Positions 1 through 11,194 of a stretch of DNA of 64,000 bases are shown one piece after another. Within the stretch, counting starts at the first letter, position 1, and each line of letters starts with the position of its first letter. This stretch comes from Heloderma charlesbogerti (lineage: Eukaryota; Chordata; Lepidosauria; Squamata; Helodermatidae), in NCBI GenBank assembly GCA_026122225.1, contig JANEZZ010001504.1, positions 124,001 through 188,000 of the forward strand, read 5' to 3'. The notes under the pieces are model-generated. The model searched no databases, had not been told where the DNA came from, and was given only the letters and a program-made list of their open reading frames with translations. The position numbers were made by a program, and so were the translations under genes.

Positions 1-2080
1 GTAAACACCCCCTGCAAAAGGGTTAAGGGGTCCTGGGGAGGCTTATTGTGTCATCTGTTAGGCTCCCCAGTGGTTAAAATGGGCTCTGGAGGACTTCCAG
101 GCCACGTCTACAGAGTCCGCTGGCTAGAGTGTCTGCTACTGCAGGCGATGCTCTAGCCACAGCAGGTTTTCTTAATGGTCATGCTCTCATTCGGGATGAT
201 GGAGTGGCCGCTGGCAGCCCAGTCGTGCTGTAGAGGACGTCCGGTCGCACACAAACCACTCAAGGGAGCTCACCCAGTAACTACGGAGGGGGAGGGGTTA
301 GTGGAACCACACGGCGCTGCGTGATTTCCGGTTATGTGATGGGCCCACGTGTAGTGGTTTCGTTACCCCCCCCTCCATAGCTACCCTAACCACCCTCCCC
401 CCACCCCCAGGTGTGTGTGAATAGGGCCTTCTGTGATCATGCAAATCGGGAGAGAGGGGGAAAGAGGATTCCTTCCATCCAAGAAGGACCCTCACACTTT
501 TTACTTGGAATAGCAACCCCCTCTGGCCTTTCCTCCCTTTACTCTCCTCTTCTTTTCCAGAAAGGGAGCTCAATAGAACTTCCCATCACTTTATAAGTCA
601 GCAGATACGGAGAGGTAAATCTTTGTATTAGCTTCTATTTTTCTTCTAAGTGGCCCATACTCCAATTATTCTCTTTTCCTCCCTTTTCCCTAATATTTCA
701 CCCCATTCCAAACTCCAACAATCCTTGGCTTTGGAGCTCCCTGTTGTTCTTTCATGCTTCTCCATCCACTTCCAAAACCCCTGCATTTGCTCTAACCCCT
801 TCCTCCAAAACTCACGATTTCCCCAAAGAGTCTGTTTCTCCCCCATTCAAATTATCCCATGCTGAAACTTCTCCCCCTCACTTCTCCATGATTAGCTACA
901 GCTACACACAGTTAGAAGTTAAACTGTGCTCTTTGAGGTGCTACACTTCCACCACCCCTTTTTTTGAATACACACACAAATACACACAATTTTCTAGTGT
1001 ACCTGGCTTCACTACTGATTTTAAATGCTTTAAATGCTTATCTTTAACCTTCTCAGCATAAATGAATGATTGTAATTCCATATATATGTACATATGTATA
1101 TATGTATGTATGGTTCTAATTCCTCTGATTGGTGATCTTAATTCAATTTGAATTCTTCTTTAATAAAACAAGGAATTGCTTTCAAGGACCTCCTTGTGGT
1201 CTCTAACTCTCTCAGCTTGAGGGGTGTCAGGTTTTCCTAAGCCCCACAGTTCAATGCCAATTGGTCCCTCATGTATGTGTTTTGGTTTACATCTATGTAA
1301 TATGCACGTCCACATAAATTAAAGTATACTTCTTATCCGAGGGCAGAGGTTTGGCCTTGGAGGAGGAGATCCTGATGGGATTATTTAGTAATCTTGCCCC
1401 CTGTTAGAAAGGGAATTAGAAGAGAAAAACAAAAAGGCAAAACAGTCCCACATGCATACAGGGTATCTGAGAATAAAGGAGACCACACCCTTCTTCAGTG
1501 AAAGAAATAAAACAGCTCTACTTATAAATGTTCTTGCATAAAAATGCTGGGACAGCATAGAGTTTCAAAAAGAACTTTGTTCAAACTATTTTGTGGTGCA
1601 TTACACAGGCAAGAACGAAAGAGCAAACACCTGTGCCCCCAGCCTGGAAGGTCAGAGAGAGAAGAGGCGGAGAAGGAAGGGGGGGGGAGCAAAAGAAAGA
1701 AATCACAGGAAACCACACTTTTCTGACATCAGAATGGGGGGAAAGCAAGTGGACTGGGGTGGGCCAGCAGCCTTTCTGGGAGAGACTGCGGATCTGCAAG
1801 ACCCGCAGCTCTCCTGGCATGCAGACATACCCCCACCCAGCTACTGATCTACACCAGCCCTGAAGATGACATAGATCAATTCCATCCCATTGGTTTGAAT
1901 GGGAGGGAATGTGTGTGGGGGGGAGAAACAGCCCTGGGGAGGGAGGGGGAAGCAGAAATGCCACTCTGCCCTCTCCTCTGCCCTGACAGCATTAAGCCCA
2001 GAGGGGCTTTGGATGTCTTGGAGGCTCTGACATCGGAGCTCTCCGATACAGCTGAGGATTGCTCTGCCCCAGTGTAATCT
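1..2080. other. Unassigned intron-like sequence
   Basis: No gene or clear mobile element recognised. It includes a C-rich tract near 366..412, a TATATGTA-type simple repeat near 1079..1115 and a GGGGAGA purine tract near 1672..1690. ORFs here are short and show no protein-like composition. Confidence 0.4.
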
Positions 2081-2084
2081 TATA

Positions 2085-2170
2085 CATGTCTTCTCAGAAG
2101 TACGTCCCACTGAGTTCAATGAAGCTTACTCCCAGCTAAGTGAGTACAGAATCGTGGCCTTACAGTGCAA
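2085..2170. repeat. Dispersed repeat (GTCCCACTGAGTTCAATG family)
   Basis: The motif pair GTCCCACTGAGTTCAATG followed by CTTACTCCCAGNTAAGTG recurs, more or less decayed, near 2310..2395, 23540..23610, 25160..25260, 28310..28385, 55490..55580, 56040..56120 and 61800..61870. Better copies are flanked by TGCAATCCTA-type inverted ends, suggesting an old foldback element. Confidence 0.5.
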
Positions 2171-2174
2171 TAAG

Positions 2175-2300
2175 TAGAATCATAGAATAGTAGGGTTGGA
2201 AGGGGCCTACAAGGCCATCGAGTCCCACCCCCTGCTCAATGCAGGAATCCAAGTCAGAGCATCCCTATAGAATCATAGAATAGTAGGGTTGGAATAGCAT
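2175..2300 (-). repeat. CR1 LINE 3'-end fragment (inverted)
   Basis: AATCATAGAATAGTAGGGTT followed by GGAAGGGGCCTACAAGGCCA is the reverse complement of the conserved CR1 3' end, which terminates in short ATTCTATGATT-like repeats. The first 25 bases recur at 2272..2296. A similar fragment lies at 16493..16545. Confidence 0.75.
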
Positions 2301-2904
2301 AATACAATGCTGTAATTGTTTACTAAGAAGTTAAGTCCCACTATGCTGAATGAGAATTACTCCCAAGTAAGCGTTTATAGGATTTCAGCCTTAGTTTGCT
2401 CTAAAGTGGCCTCCAGAAGTCAGTGAGTTTCTTCCCATTGCAACTTCGATCTGCTCTGTAGTGTTTAAATATATGTGAATGGGCAACCTTGCTCCACAGA
2501 TCTTGTAATTGTGCAGAGCAGATCTGAGACTGCAACTTGCTGGGCAGGAACAGATGCTTCCCTCTGGTGCTCCTGTCCATCTTGCCATTACCTTGGGAAA
2601 TTCACACCCAGTCTACTTTCATGGAGCAATGCTGCAGCTATGACACAGGCTGTCAAAAGCAATAAAAGTCAACATTAAGCTTGGAACTCCATCTTGAAAA
2701 TGAGGACAACCTGGAGAGGCTTACTAGCTACGACAGCTGAACTGAACGGCAGCCCTCCATTAAAGATGGGATTTGGGGAAAATTCGTTATAATTGGCTAC
2801 TCCTGGAGCTAAAGAGAAATGTTGGATGCCAATGTTTGACAACTATGACAACTGCTGGGGCCTCGACAGTTCTTTCTGGGAACATGCCAGGATCTAAAGA
2901 CACA

Positions 2905-3021
2905 ACTTTGCTGAAGCTAAGCAGGTCTGGGTTTGGTCAGGGGCTGTATAGGAGACCCCCTGGGAATCCTCATGCACACTGCCCTTGACATCCATAGAAC
3001 AAAGGCAATGCAATAAATAAA
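2905..3021 (+). repeat. 5S-rRNA-derived SINE fragment
   Basis: CTGAAGCTAAGCAGGTCTGG and, further on, GGAGACCCCCTGGGAA match the internal control region of 5S rRNA (GAAGCTAAGCAGGGTC and GGGAGACCGCCTGGGAA). The 3' end runs into AATAAATAAA. A 5S gene is excluded by the missing flanks and the tail, so this is a SINE3-type element. Confidence 0.75.
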
Positions 3022-3556
3022 TTTAGTTAATCTGGCCCTTGCAAGTCACATGGAATAGAGGAGCCCTAGGCTGAATACTGCCTCCCCCACAAAAATACTC
3101 TGGTGGTATATGATGATGATGATGATGATGGATCCAGGATCTGCCTTCTGCAAGAAGAAAGTCCCCCTGCCTGATTTTTGGGGATCGCATCCCCATACTA
3201 CAGCTCACTCCAATCAGCAGGGTCCCTGTTATCTGTGTAATATTTTCAGGGCGCTGGAGCGGGTGCCATGGGAAGGAAGGGGAAGAGAAGTCCACATCTG
3301 CCAGCGCAGTCGATCCAGCATAAATCTGGATCCAACTCATCATCATCAGTCTGCCATCAGTGTGCGTGGTGCTTCACAGAGTAGAAGAGGACAGGTGCCT
3401 GCCCCGAGGAATTTACAATCTAAAATACAGGGAAACAGCGGAGGAAGTGGTGGCAGGGCTGAACAGGAATACATCACTGCTTCGGGTTCGTCACAGGCGA
3501 AGTTGCAGCAGGGCAGAGGAACTAGCCAAAGGCTTCATGGAAGTGTTGAGTTTTGA
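3022..3556. other. Unassigned sequence with a GAT microsatellite
   Basis: A short ATG/GAT trinucleotide run sits at 3111..3130. Apart from that the segment looks unique; it ends at the BovB target-site duplication. Confidence 0.4.
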
Positions 3557-6500
3557 GGAGGGATCTGCATTTGTTGTTGTTTGTTGTTGTTGTTGTTCAG
3601 TCGTTCAGTCGTGTCCGACTCTTCGTGACCCCATGGACCATAGCACGCCAGGCCTTCCTGTCCTGCGCTCTCTCCCGGAGCGTGCTCAACTTCATATTCA
3701 TTGCATCCGTGATGCTATCTAGCCATCTCATCCTCTGCCGTCCCCTTCTCCTTTTGCCTTCAGTCTTTCCCAGCATCAGGGTCTTTTCCAGGGAGTTTTC
3801 TCTTCGCATTAGGTGGCCAAAATATTGGAGCTTCAGCTTCATTATCTGTCCTTCCAATGAGCACTCAGGGTTGATTTCCTTTAGGATGGACTGATTTGAC
3901 CTCCTTGCAGTCCACGGGACTCGTAAGAGTCTTCTCCAGCACCACAGTTCGAAAGCATCAATTCTTCGGCGCTCAGCCTTCCTTATAGTCCAGCTCTCAC
4001 AGCCATACATTACTACTGGGAAAACCAGAGCTTTGATTAGACGGACCTTTGTCGGCAAGGTGATGTCTCTGCTTCTTACTATGCTGTCTAGGTGTGCCAT
4101 AGCTTTCCTCCCAAGGAGCAAGCGTCTTTTAATTTCAGGGCTACAGTCACCGTCTGCGGTGATCTTGGAGCCCAAGAAAGTAAAATCTGTCACTGCTTCC
4201 ATTTCTACCCCTTCTATATGCCAGGAGGTGATGGGGCCAGATGCCATGATCTTCGTTTTTTTAATGTTGAGTTTCAAACCAGCTTTTGCACTCTTCTCTT
4301 TCACCCTCAACAAGAGGCTCTTTAGATCCTCTTCGCTTTCTGCCATTAGGGTGGTATCGTCTGCATATCGGAGGTTGTTGATAATTCTCCCGGCAATCTT
4401 AATTCCGACCTCTGATTCATCCAACCCGGCATTTCTCATGATGTACTCTGCATATAAGTTAAATAAGCAGGGTGACAATATGCAGCCTTGTCGTACTCCT
4501 TTCCCAATTTTGAACCAATCGGTTGTTCCATCTCTGGTTCTTACTGTTGCTTCTTGACCCTCGTACAGGTTTCTCAGGAGACAGGTAAGGTGGTCTGGTA
4601 CTCCCATCACTTTAAGAATTTGCCACAGTTTGTTGTGATCCACACAATCAAAGGCTTTAGCGTAGTCAATGAAGCAGAAATAGACGTTTTTCTGGAATTC
4701 TCTTGCTTTCTCCATAATCCAGCGAATGTTGGCGATTTGATCTCTAGTTCCTCTGCCTCTTCGAAACCCAGCTTGTACTTCCGGTAGTTCTTGGTTCGCA
4801 TACTGCTGAAGCCTAGCTTGTAGGATTTTGAGCATCACCTTGCTGGCATGTGAAATGAGCGCAATGGTGCGGTAGTTTGAACACTCTTTGACGTTGCCCT
4901 TCTTTGGAATTGGAATGTAAACTGACCTTTTCCAGTCTTGTGGCCACTGTTGAGTGTTCCAGATTTGTTGGCATATTGAATGCAGCACTTTAACAGCATC
5001 ATCTTTTAGGATTTTAAATAGCTCGGCTGGAATACTGTCATCTCCGCTAGCTTTGTTGTTACTAATGCTTCCTAAGGCCCACTTGACTTCACTCTCGAGG
5101 ATGTCCGGCTCAAGTTCAGTGAGCGCACTATCATGGCTATCAGGGACATTCAGATCTTTCCTGTATAGTTCTTCTGTGTATTCTTGCCACCTCTTCTTAA
5201 TCTCCTCTGCTTCTGTTAGGTCCCTGCCTTCTTTGTCCTTTATCATGCCCGTCTTTGCACAAAACGTTCCCTTGAGATCTCCAATTTTCTTGAAGAGATC
5301 TCTAGTCTTTCCCATTCTGTTGTTTTCCTCTATTTCTTTGCATTGTTCATTTAAGAAGGCCTTCTTGTCTCTCCTTGCTATTCTCTGGAACTCTGCATTC
5401 AGTTGGGTATATCTTCCCCTTTCTCCCTTGCTTTTCGCTTCCCTTCTTTCGTGAGCTACTTGTAAAGCCTCATTAGACAGCCACTTGGCTTTCTTGCATT
5501 TCTTTTTCTTTGGGACGGATTTCGTTGCTGCCTCCTGAACAATGTTACGGACCTCCGTCCATAGTTCCTCAGGCACTCTGTCTATCAGGTCTAATCCCTG
5601 AAATCTATTCCTCACCTCCACTGTATATTCATCAGGGATATGATTTAGGTCATACCTGCATGGTTTAGTGGTTTTCCCGACGTTCTTCAATTTAAGCCGA
5701 AATCTTGCAAGAAGCAGCTCATGATCTGAGCCACAGTCAGCTCCAGGTCTTGTTTTTACTGACTGTATGGAGCTTCTCCATCTTTGGCTGCAAAGGACAT
5801 AATCGATCTGATTTCGATATTGACCATCTGGTGATGTCCATGTGTAGAGTCGCCTCTTGTGTTGTTGGAAAAGAGTGTTTGCTATGATCAGCGTGTTGTC
5901 TTGGCAAAACTCTATTAGCCTTTGTCCTGCTTCATTTTGTACACCAAGGCCATGCTTGCCTGTTATCCCGGTGATTTCTTGACTTCCTACTTTAGCATTC
6001 CAATCCCCTATGATGAAGAGGACATCTTTTTTTGGTGTTAGTTCTAGAAGGTGTTGTAGGTCTTCATAGAACCGATCAACCTCAGCTTCTTCGGCCTCAG
6101 TGGTTGGGGCATAGACTTGAATTACTGTGATGTTGAATGGTTTGCCTTGGATTCGTACTGAGATCATTCTATCATTTTTAAGATTGTACCCCAGTACTGC
6201 TTTTCCCACCCTTTTGTTGACTATGAGTGCTACTCCATTTCTTCTAAGGGATTCTTGCCCACAATAGTAGATATGATGGTCACCTGAATTAAATTCGCCC
6301 ATGCCTGTCCATTTTAGTTCGCTGATTCCCAAGATGTCGATGTTCAATCTTGCCATCTCATGTTTGACCACCTCCAGCTTACCTTGATTCATTGATCTGA
6401 CATTCCAGGTTCCTAAACAATATTGTTCTTTATAGCATCGGATTTTCTTTTCACCACCAGACACATCCACAGCTGAGTGTCCTTTCGGGTTTGGCCCAGC

Positions 6501-6817
6501 CGCTTCACTCTTTCTGGCGCTACTTGGAAATACCCTCTGCTCTTCCCCAGTAGCATATTGGACACCTTCCGACCTGAGGGGCTCATCTTCCGGCGTCATA
6601 TCTTTTAGCCTTGTGATACATTCCATGGGGTTTTCTTGGCAAGAATACTGGAGTGGGTTGCCATTTCCTTCTCCAGTGGACCACATTTTGTCAGAACTCT
6701 CTGCCATGACCTGTCCGTCTTGGGTGGCCCTGCACGGCATAGCTTATGGCTTCACTGAGTTACGCAAGCCCCTTCGCCACAACAAGGCAGTGATCCATGA
6801 AGGGGAGGGATCTGCAT
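3557..6817 (-). mobile_element. Full-length RTE-BovB LINE with target-site duplication
   Basis: The element proper is about 3571..6803 (3.23 kb), minus strand. It is bracketed by a 14-bp direct repeat, GGAGGGATCTGCAT, at 3557..3570 and 6804..6817. The 3' end (low coordinates) is a short (AAC)n-like tail, seen on the plus strand as TTGTTGTTG runs at 3571..3597. The 5' leader before the ORF is only about 63 bp. Length, tail and long target duplication agree with target-primed reverse transcription of a complete BovB. The ORF is intact, so this is a recent insertion. Confidence 0.95.
3597..6740 (-). CDS. BovB ORF2 protein: APE-type endonuclease plus reverse transcriptase, intact
   Basis: This open frame of 1047 codons has no stop or frameshift and reaches the family's expected end, with TGA at 3597..3599. 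The endonuclease domain covers roughly residues 108-345: GTWNVRSM near its start, GDWNAKVG near residue 246 and GSDHELL near 336, the Asp/Asn and Ser-Asp-His motifs of APE-like nucleases. The reverse transcriptase covers roughly 560-830: NYRTIALISHASK, QAGFRRGRGTRDQ, FIDYAKAFDCVDH, the conserved RQGCILSPCLFNLY and the catalytic YADD at 792-795. A basic C-terminal region follows. The protein would nick the target and prime reverse transcription of its own RNA. No separate ORF1 is seen, as is usual for RTE elements. All catalytic residues appear present, so enzymatic competence is plausible, but expression cannot be judged. Confidence 0.95.
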   Translation of the reverse strand: MPCRATQDGQVMAESSDKMWSTGEGNGNPLQYSCQENPMECITRLKDMTPEDEPLRSEGVQYATGEEQRVFPSSARKSEAAGPNPKGHSAVDVSGGEKKIRCYKEQYCLGTWNVRSMNQGKLEVVKHEMARLNIDILGISELKWTGMGEFNSGDHHIYYCGQESLRRNGVALIVNKRVGKAVLGYNLKNDRMISVRIQGKPFNITVIQVYAPTTEAEEAEVDRFYEDLQHLLELTPKKDVLFIIGDWNAKVGSQEITGITGKHGLGVQNEAGQRLIEFCQDNTLIIANTLFQQHKRRLYTWTSPDGQYRNQIDYVLCSQRWRSSIQSVKTRPGADCGSDHELLLARFRLKLKNVGKTTKPCRYDLNHIPDEYTVEVRNRFQGLDLIDRVPEELWTEVRNIVQEAATKSVPKKKKCKKAKWLSNEALQVAHERREAKSKGERGRYTQLNAEFQRIARRDKKAFLNEQCKEIEENNRMGKTRDLFKKIGDLKGTFCAKTGMIKDKEGRDLTEAEEIKKRWQEYTEELYRKDLNVPDSHDSALTELEPDILESEVKWALGSISNNKASGDDSIPAELFKILKDDAVKVLHSICQQIWNTQQWPQDWKRSVYIPIPKKGNVKECSNYRTIALISHASKVMLKILQARLQQYANQELPEVQAGFRRGRGTRDQIANIRWIMEKAREFQKNVYFCFIDYAKAFDCVDHNKLWQILKVMGVPDHLTCLLRNLYEGQEATVRTRDGTTDWFKIGKGVRQGCILSPCLFNLYAEYIMRNAGLDESEVGIKIAGRIINNLRYADDTTLMAESEEDLKSLLLRVKEKSAKAGLKLNIKKTKIMASGPITSWHIEGVEMEAVTDFTFLGSKITADGDCSPEIKRRLLLGRKAMAHLDSIVRSRDITLPTKVRLIKALVFPVVMYGCESWTIRKAERRRIDAFELWCWRRLLRVPWTARRSNQSILKEINPECSLEGQIMKLKLQYFGHLMRRENSLEKTLMLGKTEGKRRRGRQRMRWLDSITDAMNMKLSTLRERAQDRKAWRAMVHGVTKSRTRLND

Positions 6818-6930
6818 ACAGATCAGCAAAATCCACCATCATATAGAACGTCCCCTCTCCTGCCCCATCCCTGCACTGCTTCATATACTGTAGCTATAGG
6901 ACATGCATGGAATATAATGGTCTGAAGGTG

Positions 6931-7010
6931 CATGACACCTGTGTACTGCTGAAGCTAAGCAGAAGATGCCTGGATGGCTCTATAAGATGCCTCGATGGAA
7001 AATTGCTTCT
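6931..7010 (+). repeat. 5S-derived SINE fragment
   Basis: TGCTGAAGCTAAGCAGAAG and GCCTGGATGG resemble the 5S rRNA internal promoter region, more diverged than the copy at 2905. Confidence 0.5.
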
Positions 7011-7017
7011 AAGTCAC

Positions 7018-7499
7018 TGTGTCACCCCAGCCATGAGCGCTGAACTTTTAGGTTAGAAGTGCCAAGATAGTGATAAATCAGACTCAAAGGTTTGCTTACA
7101 AGGAGACTTTATTGAGTAACTTACAGCACACAGGCATACCCAATGGTTGGATCAGACAGCTTCTCTGAACCTCGAGCCACTGGGTACAATGGGTCTTATA
7201 CTCTACTGGTTAGCAATAAGCAGCGTTTCAGCAGCACACACCCCTAGCATTCATTCCCAGCATAAACTAACAGCACTTGGTTCTCAAGCACAGCCACCTG
7301 TAGCTTTAAGGTAAACAAACTCTGCTTCTCAGGCACATCAGTGATAAGACATTCTCCTCATTAGCAAGGAATGTTCTGAGAAGGCTGTTATTGGCCTTTT
7401 GACTCATTTGCACATGCTCAGAGGCTTACTAGCATGGGGATTGCAGCAATAATGAACTTAAGCAAGCATTATGGATCTCTAGGCCCCTGTAACGCTACA
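7018..7499 (-). mobile_element. Candidate solo LTR of a retroelement
   Basis: On the minus strand the segment starts TGTAGCGTTACAGGGGCC and ends GTGACACA, contains a TATAAGA box (7194..7200) and, about 85 nt downstream, an AATAAA signal (7108..7113). This is the U3-R-U5 arrangement of an LTR of about 480 bp. A matching target duplication was not found and no second copy is present in the window, so the boundaries are uncertain. Confidence 0.5.
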
Positions 7500-7535
7500 A
7501 ATGACTTGGCTATGCTCCTGGGGCCAATACAGTCA

Positions 7536-7692
7536 CTTCCTCAGCCTGATGCCCTCCAGATGTTCTGGACTTCAATGTCCACCAGGCCCAACCAGCATAG
7601 CAGCGGTCAGGAATGCTAGGAGAAGCAGGCTGGAAATGGTGAGAGTTGCAGTCCAAGACACCTGCCGGGGATCAGGCTGGGGAAGGCTAGCT
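7536..7692. repeat. Foldback element, CCAACCTGGTGCCCTCCAGA family
   Basis: Diverged copy of a palindromic element whose two halves both read as GATGCCCTCCAGATGTT...CAGGCTGGGGAAGGCT in inverted form. Better copies lie at 11675, 12388 and 39388. Confidence 0.55.
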
Positions 7693-8035
7693 CAGGCTCA
7701 GGTACAGGTACATACAGCTCAAGGTTCACGGCATAATCAGGAACACAGTGATATATATCAATAGCCACTTAGAGCTCTCAAACTGACAAGGAAACCCAGG
7801 GCTGCCTCATAGTTCTGATGACATTAACCTCCAATCTGGAAAAAATAATGTTTCACCACGTATGATGGGTGCCACAGCCTTGTCTTCTGCCCCTGATAGA
7901 AGCATCAATGAGCCACAACATAGATTGGCCGCCCAACAGGAAAAACAGCAACCCACTCCTGATACCTCATATTTGTTGCAAAAGTACACACTGTTTTAAA
8001 TGCAGAGATGAGCCCCCATACTGGAAAAAAGTGAC

Positions 8036-8268
8036 GTCATGGGACATTATTATCTATTCCAGTTTTATCCCACCAAGGAACTCAGCGCAGGGTATAGGAT
8101 TCTTCCCCACTGCATTTTATCCTCAAACTGTGAGGTATGTTATGCAATCGCAATGGGCAATTGTCCCAAGGTCACCTACTGAACTTCAGGGCTAAATGGG
8201 GATTTGTACCCTGTTCTCTCATGTCCTAGTTCAAGACTCTAATCCCTGCACCACACTGGTTCTTCACT
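8036..8268 (-). repeat. tRNA-derived SINE (inverted)
   Basis: It shares order and wording with 13722..13930 and 63590..63833: TTTTATCC, a CTCAAACTGTGAGGTATGTT motif (CTCACAACAACCCTGTGAGG in the best copy), CCCAAGGTCACC and an end of the type ACTCTAATCCCTGCACCACA. On the minus strand this end is the tRNA-like head. Confidence 0.7.
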
Positions 8269-8436
8269 GACTTCATTACACACACATACACGCACACATA
8301 CCCAACATCCAACAATGGGAAATCATGGACTGTGTGTAAAATGGACTAGTCCACACAGGGAAGGGAGGATACTCATTTTGGTTCTGACGCTGAAAACTAG
8401 GGTTGAGCTCCCTTTGTAGGCAAAGCAGCCAGAGAC

Positions 8437-8885
8437 CTGTCCTTTTATTTTTTTATTTGACTGATTGATTGATTGATTGATTTGTATCTCACCTCTCTAC
8501 CAGGAAATGGCACTCAAGGCACCTAACAACAATAAAAGCCAACATTTAAAATAAAACATAATTAAAACAATCATAAAACAAATATATTAAAAACACAATA
8601 ATAACAGAATAAAAGCAGCAACCAACCCAACAGCGCACATGCCACAGACCTGCTTGGATAAAAAACATATTTGCCTGCTGGCACAAGGACATCAAAAAGG
8701 GAGCCGATCTAGCCTCCCTCAGCAGGGAGTTCTATAGCCTAGAAGCAAGCCACAGAGAAGGCCCTCTCTTGCGCCCCCACCAAATACGCCGAGAGGAGGG
8801 CCTCCCCCAATAGTCTTAAAACCCAGGCAGGCTCCTATGGGAGAAGGCGGTCTTTCAGGTAGCCCAGTCCCAAGCCATACTGGTC
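8437..8885 (-). repeat. L2/CR1-type LINE 3' end (inverted)
   Basis: The minus strand reads as decayed coding sequence for the tail of an L2-like reverse transcriptase, with GGGCGCAAGAGAGGGCCTTC and ACTCCCTGCTGAGG, followed by an A-rich 3' end, seen here as TTTTATTTTTTTATTTGACT and GATT repeats at 8460..8482. Confidence 0.65.
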
Positions 8886-9009
8886 ACAAAGTCACATTTT
8901 TAGTCATAAAGATAGGAATCCCAGCTGGCAGAGCCTCACAATTTATCTGCTTGATGTGCAAAACATTTAGCACAACAGGAAGCAGTTAGAGAAGATACAG
9001 TTTACAGGG

Positions 9010-9080
9010 CTGGCTGGGAAAACCTGGGAGTTGTAGGACTTTTTTCTGTCAAAACATGCATAGGATTGGACCCTCAGGGG
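9010..9080. repeat. Half copy of TGCATAGGATTGCACCC foldback MITE
   Basis: GGGAGTTGTAGGACTTTTTT and AACATGCATAGGATTGGACC match the right half of the palindromic elements at 17139..17278 and 42073..42205. Confidence 0.6.
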
Positions 9081-9128
9081 TTTCTATTGTAACCAGCAAA
9101 TAAATGTTAGTCAGATTTGAATGTATTA

Positions 9129-9666
<538 letters not shown>

Positions 9667-9690
9667 CTAAAGAAGGGAGGAGAAAAACAA
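9667..9690 (-). promoter_or_regulatory. NCALD: NCALD 3' splice acceptor and polypyrimidine tract
   Basis: On the minus strand a C/T-rich run (TTTTTCTCCTCCCTTC) ends in TTTAG directly before the 19-nt 5' UTR segment. The start codon is therefore in an internal exon, and one or more non-coding first exons should lie at higher coordinates or beyond the window. Confidence 0.85.
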
Positions 9691-9914
9691 GTTAATTTCT
9701 TGTTTACAAAACTAGAGGCTGATGATGAACATTACGGGCCTCAGAAGAGGCTTATAAAAAGATGGTTTTGTTGTTGATAATTAACATTTTCATTGAATTA
9801 GCTCAACGTGGTCCATAGAGTGTAACTCAAACCACGATTCCAAAGAAGACTGCACACACAAGTGGGGAGCAGCTGATTTTCACTTCTGGCTGAAGCTACT
9901 TGCATTACATTGAA

Positions 9915-10490
9915 TGCTACTTTGTGTGTGTGTGTGGGGGGGGTGTCCCTGACCTTCAGTAGATTGGGAGGGGCATGAGAGGCTGCAGCAGGAGAAAGCA
10001 AGAGATGTCCTGGTGAATGTATGTTTGAGGCGTACAGAAGCAAAGGGAGAAAAGGTCAGGCTTAGAGGCCTGGAGTTTCGTAACCCTGAGAGGAGTAGTT
10101 CCATTTCTCCGCCTAAGTTTCATTTCTTCAAGTTTGAAGCAGTACTTTCAGTTTTGAGGGAGGAGGGTATATATAAACAGAGGGAGAGTGCCAGTAAGAG
10201 TCAGAAAGACCAGGCTGCAGCCCATGGAAGAGCAAGGCAGAGACAGCCAGAGCCTGAAGTGAGAGCAGAGTCTGAAGAGTGAGCAGGAAGAAGCAGCCTA
10301 GAGGAGTCTAAGGACAGCTAGGGTAAAGGAACTTGCATTTTGCAACTTTTACTTTCTTTTAAAGTTTTTTGTATCACTCAGCTCTATTGTGTAAATACAA
10401 TAGTTGTTTGCTTTAAACCTACTAGTAAACTATCGTGGTTAAACCCTGTGTCTAGAGTGTCAGTCACCCCATGTCTACAGCATAAACCCC
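9915..10490 (+). promoter_or_regulatory. LTR-like or promoter-like segment with TATA box
   Basis: A G-rich stretch with TATATATAAAC at 10168..10178, a purine-rich presumptive leader (10180..10320) and a T-rich stretch with AAATACAATAG near 10394 resemble a U3-R-U5 plan on the plus strand. No repeat partner or target duplication identified, so solo LTR versus ordinary TATA-like sequence is open. It lies about 500 bp upstream of the NCALD exon on the opposite strand. Confidence 0.3.
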
Positions 10491-11190
10491 ATGTTACTGG
10501 GAAGGGGAAGTTTAAAAGAAGGAAGGTGGGACTCTTAAGGAGGCAAGAGATCCTTAAGGCGTTGCTCAGGGGGTCCGGGTCACAAGTGGAACCTTGACAA
10601 CATGAAGCACCATGTACAGCCCCCTTGGAGGCTAGTCTTCGTTCTTGGCAAGGGGACCACACTAATTAAGATTGATGATAAAATATGGTACGTTGCATGT
10701 TTCTTCATAATAAATTGAAAAGGAAGACTTTGGTCTCCAAAGCAACCAACTGAAGAACAGTGGATTGATAAAAATTGGGAGACTATGAGAATATATATGC
10801 CTACATTTTTCTGATTAATACAACATACATACAAAACGGCATACACTCCCACCTGCTCCTTTTATGTTGTATAACTTGTATTTTTACTTTCATTAGGCAC
10901 TGAGCTCCTACTTCACTGACAGTTTTACTGTTGATGTTCCATAAGCATATTAGTTATAGACTAAGAATTATAAGTGAATTCCTTTGTTCCTTTAGTGATC
11001 GTGATTTATTATTATGCACATACTTCTTTTTGTTAACTGCATTTTGAAATAAAATGTCATGTAAATTGTTAATAAAAATTCAGTAAATATTCTTCAGTAA
11101 AATATTAATTAAAAAAAACTACCAATAAATGAAGACCTGCCAACCAGATCTTGCTTGTTATTGTTAATCAGTATGAGAAATCCTGCCTCT
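10490..11190. other. Unassigned intron-like sequence
   Basis: AT-rich, no recognisable repeat or gene; ends with an A/T-rich block around 11040..11130. Confidence 0.4.
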
Positions 11191-11194
11191 CTTG

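Noticed and set aside
2905..3021. 5S rRNA gene
   Set aside because: Only the internal control region is recognisable and it runs into an A-rich tail, so it is a SINE fragment.
3110..3556. 148-codon ORF starting with a run of Met
   Set aside because: The start is a GAT/ATG microsatellite, and no domain or homologous composition follows.
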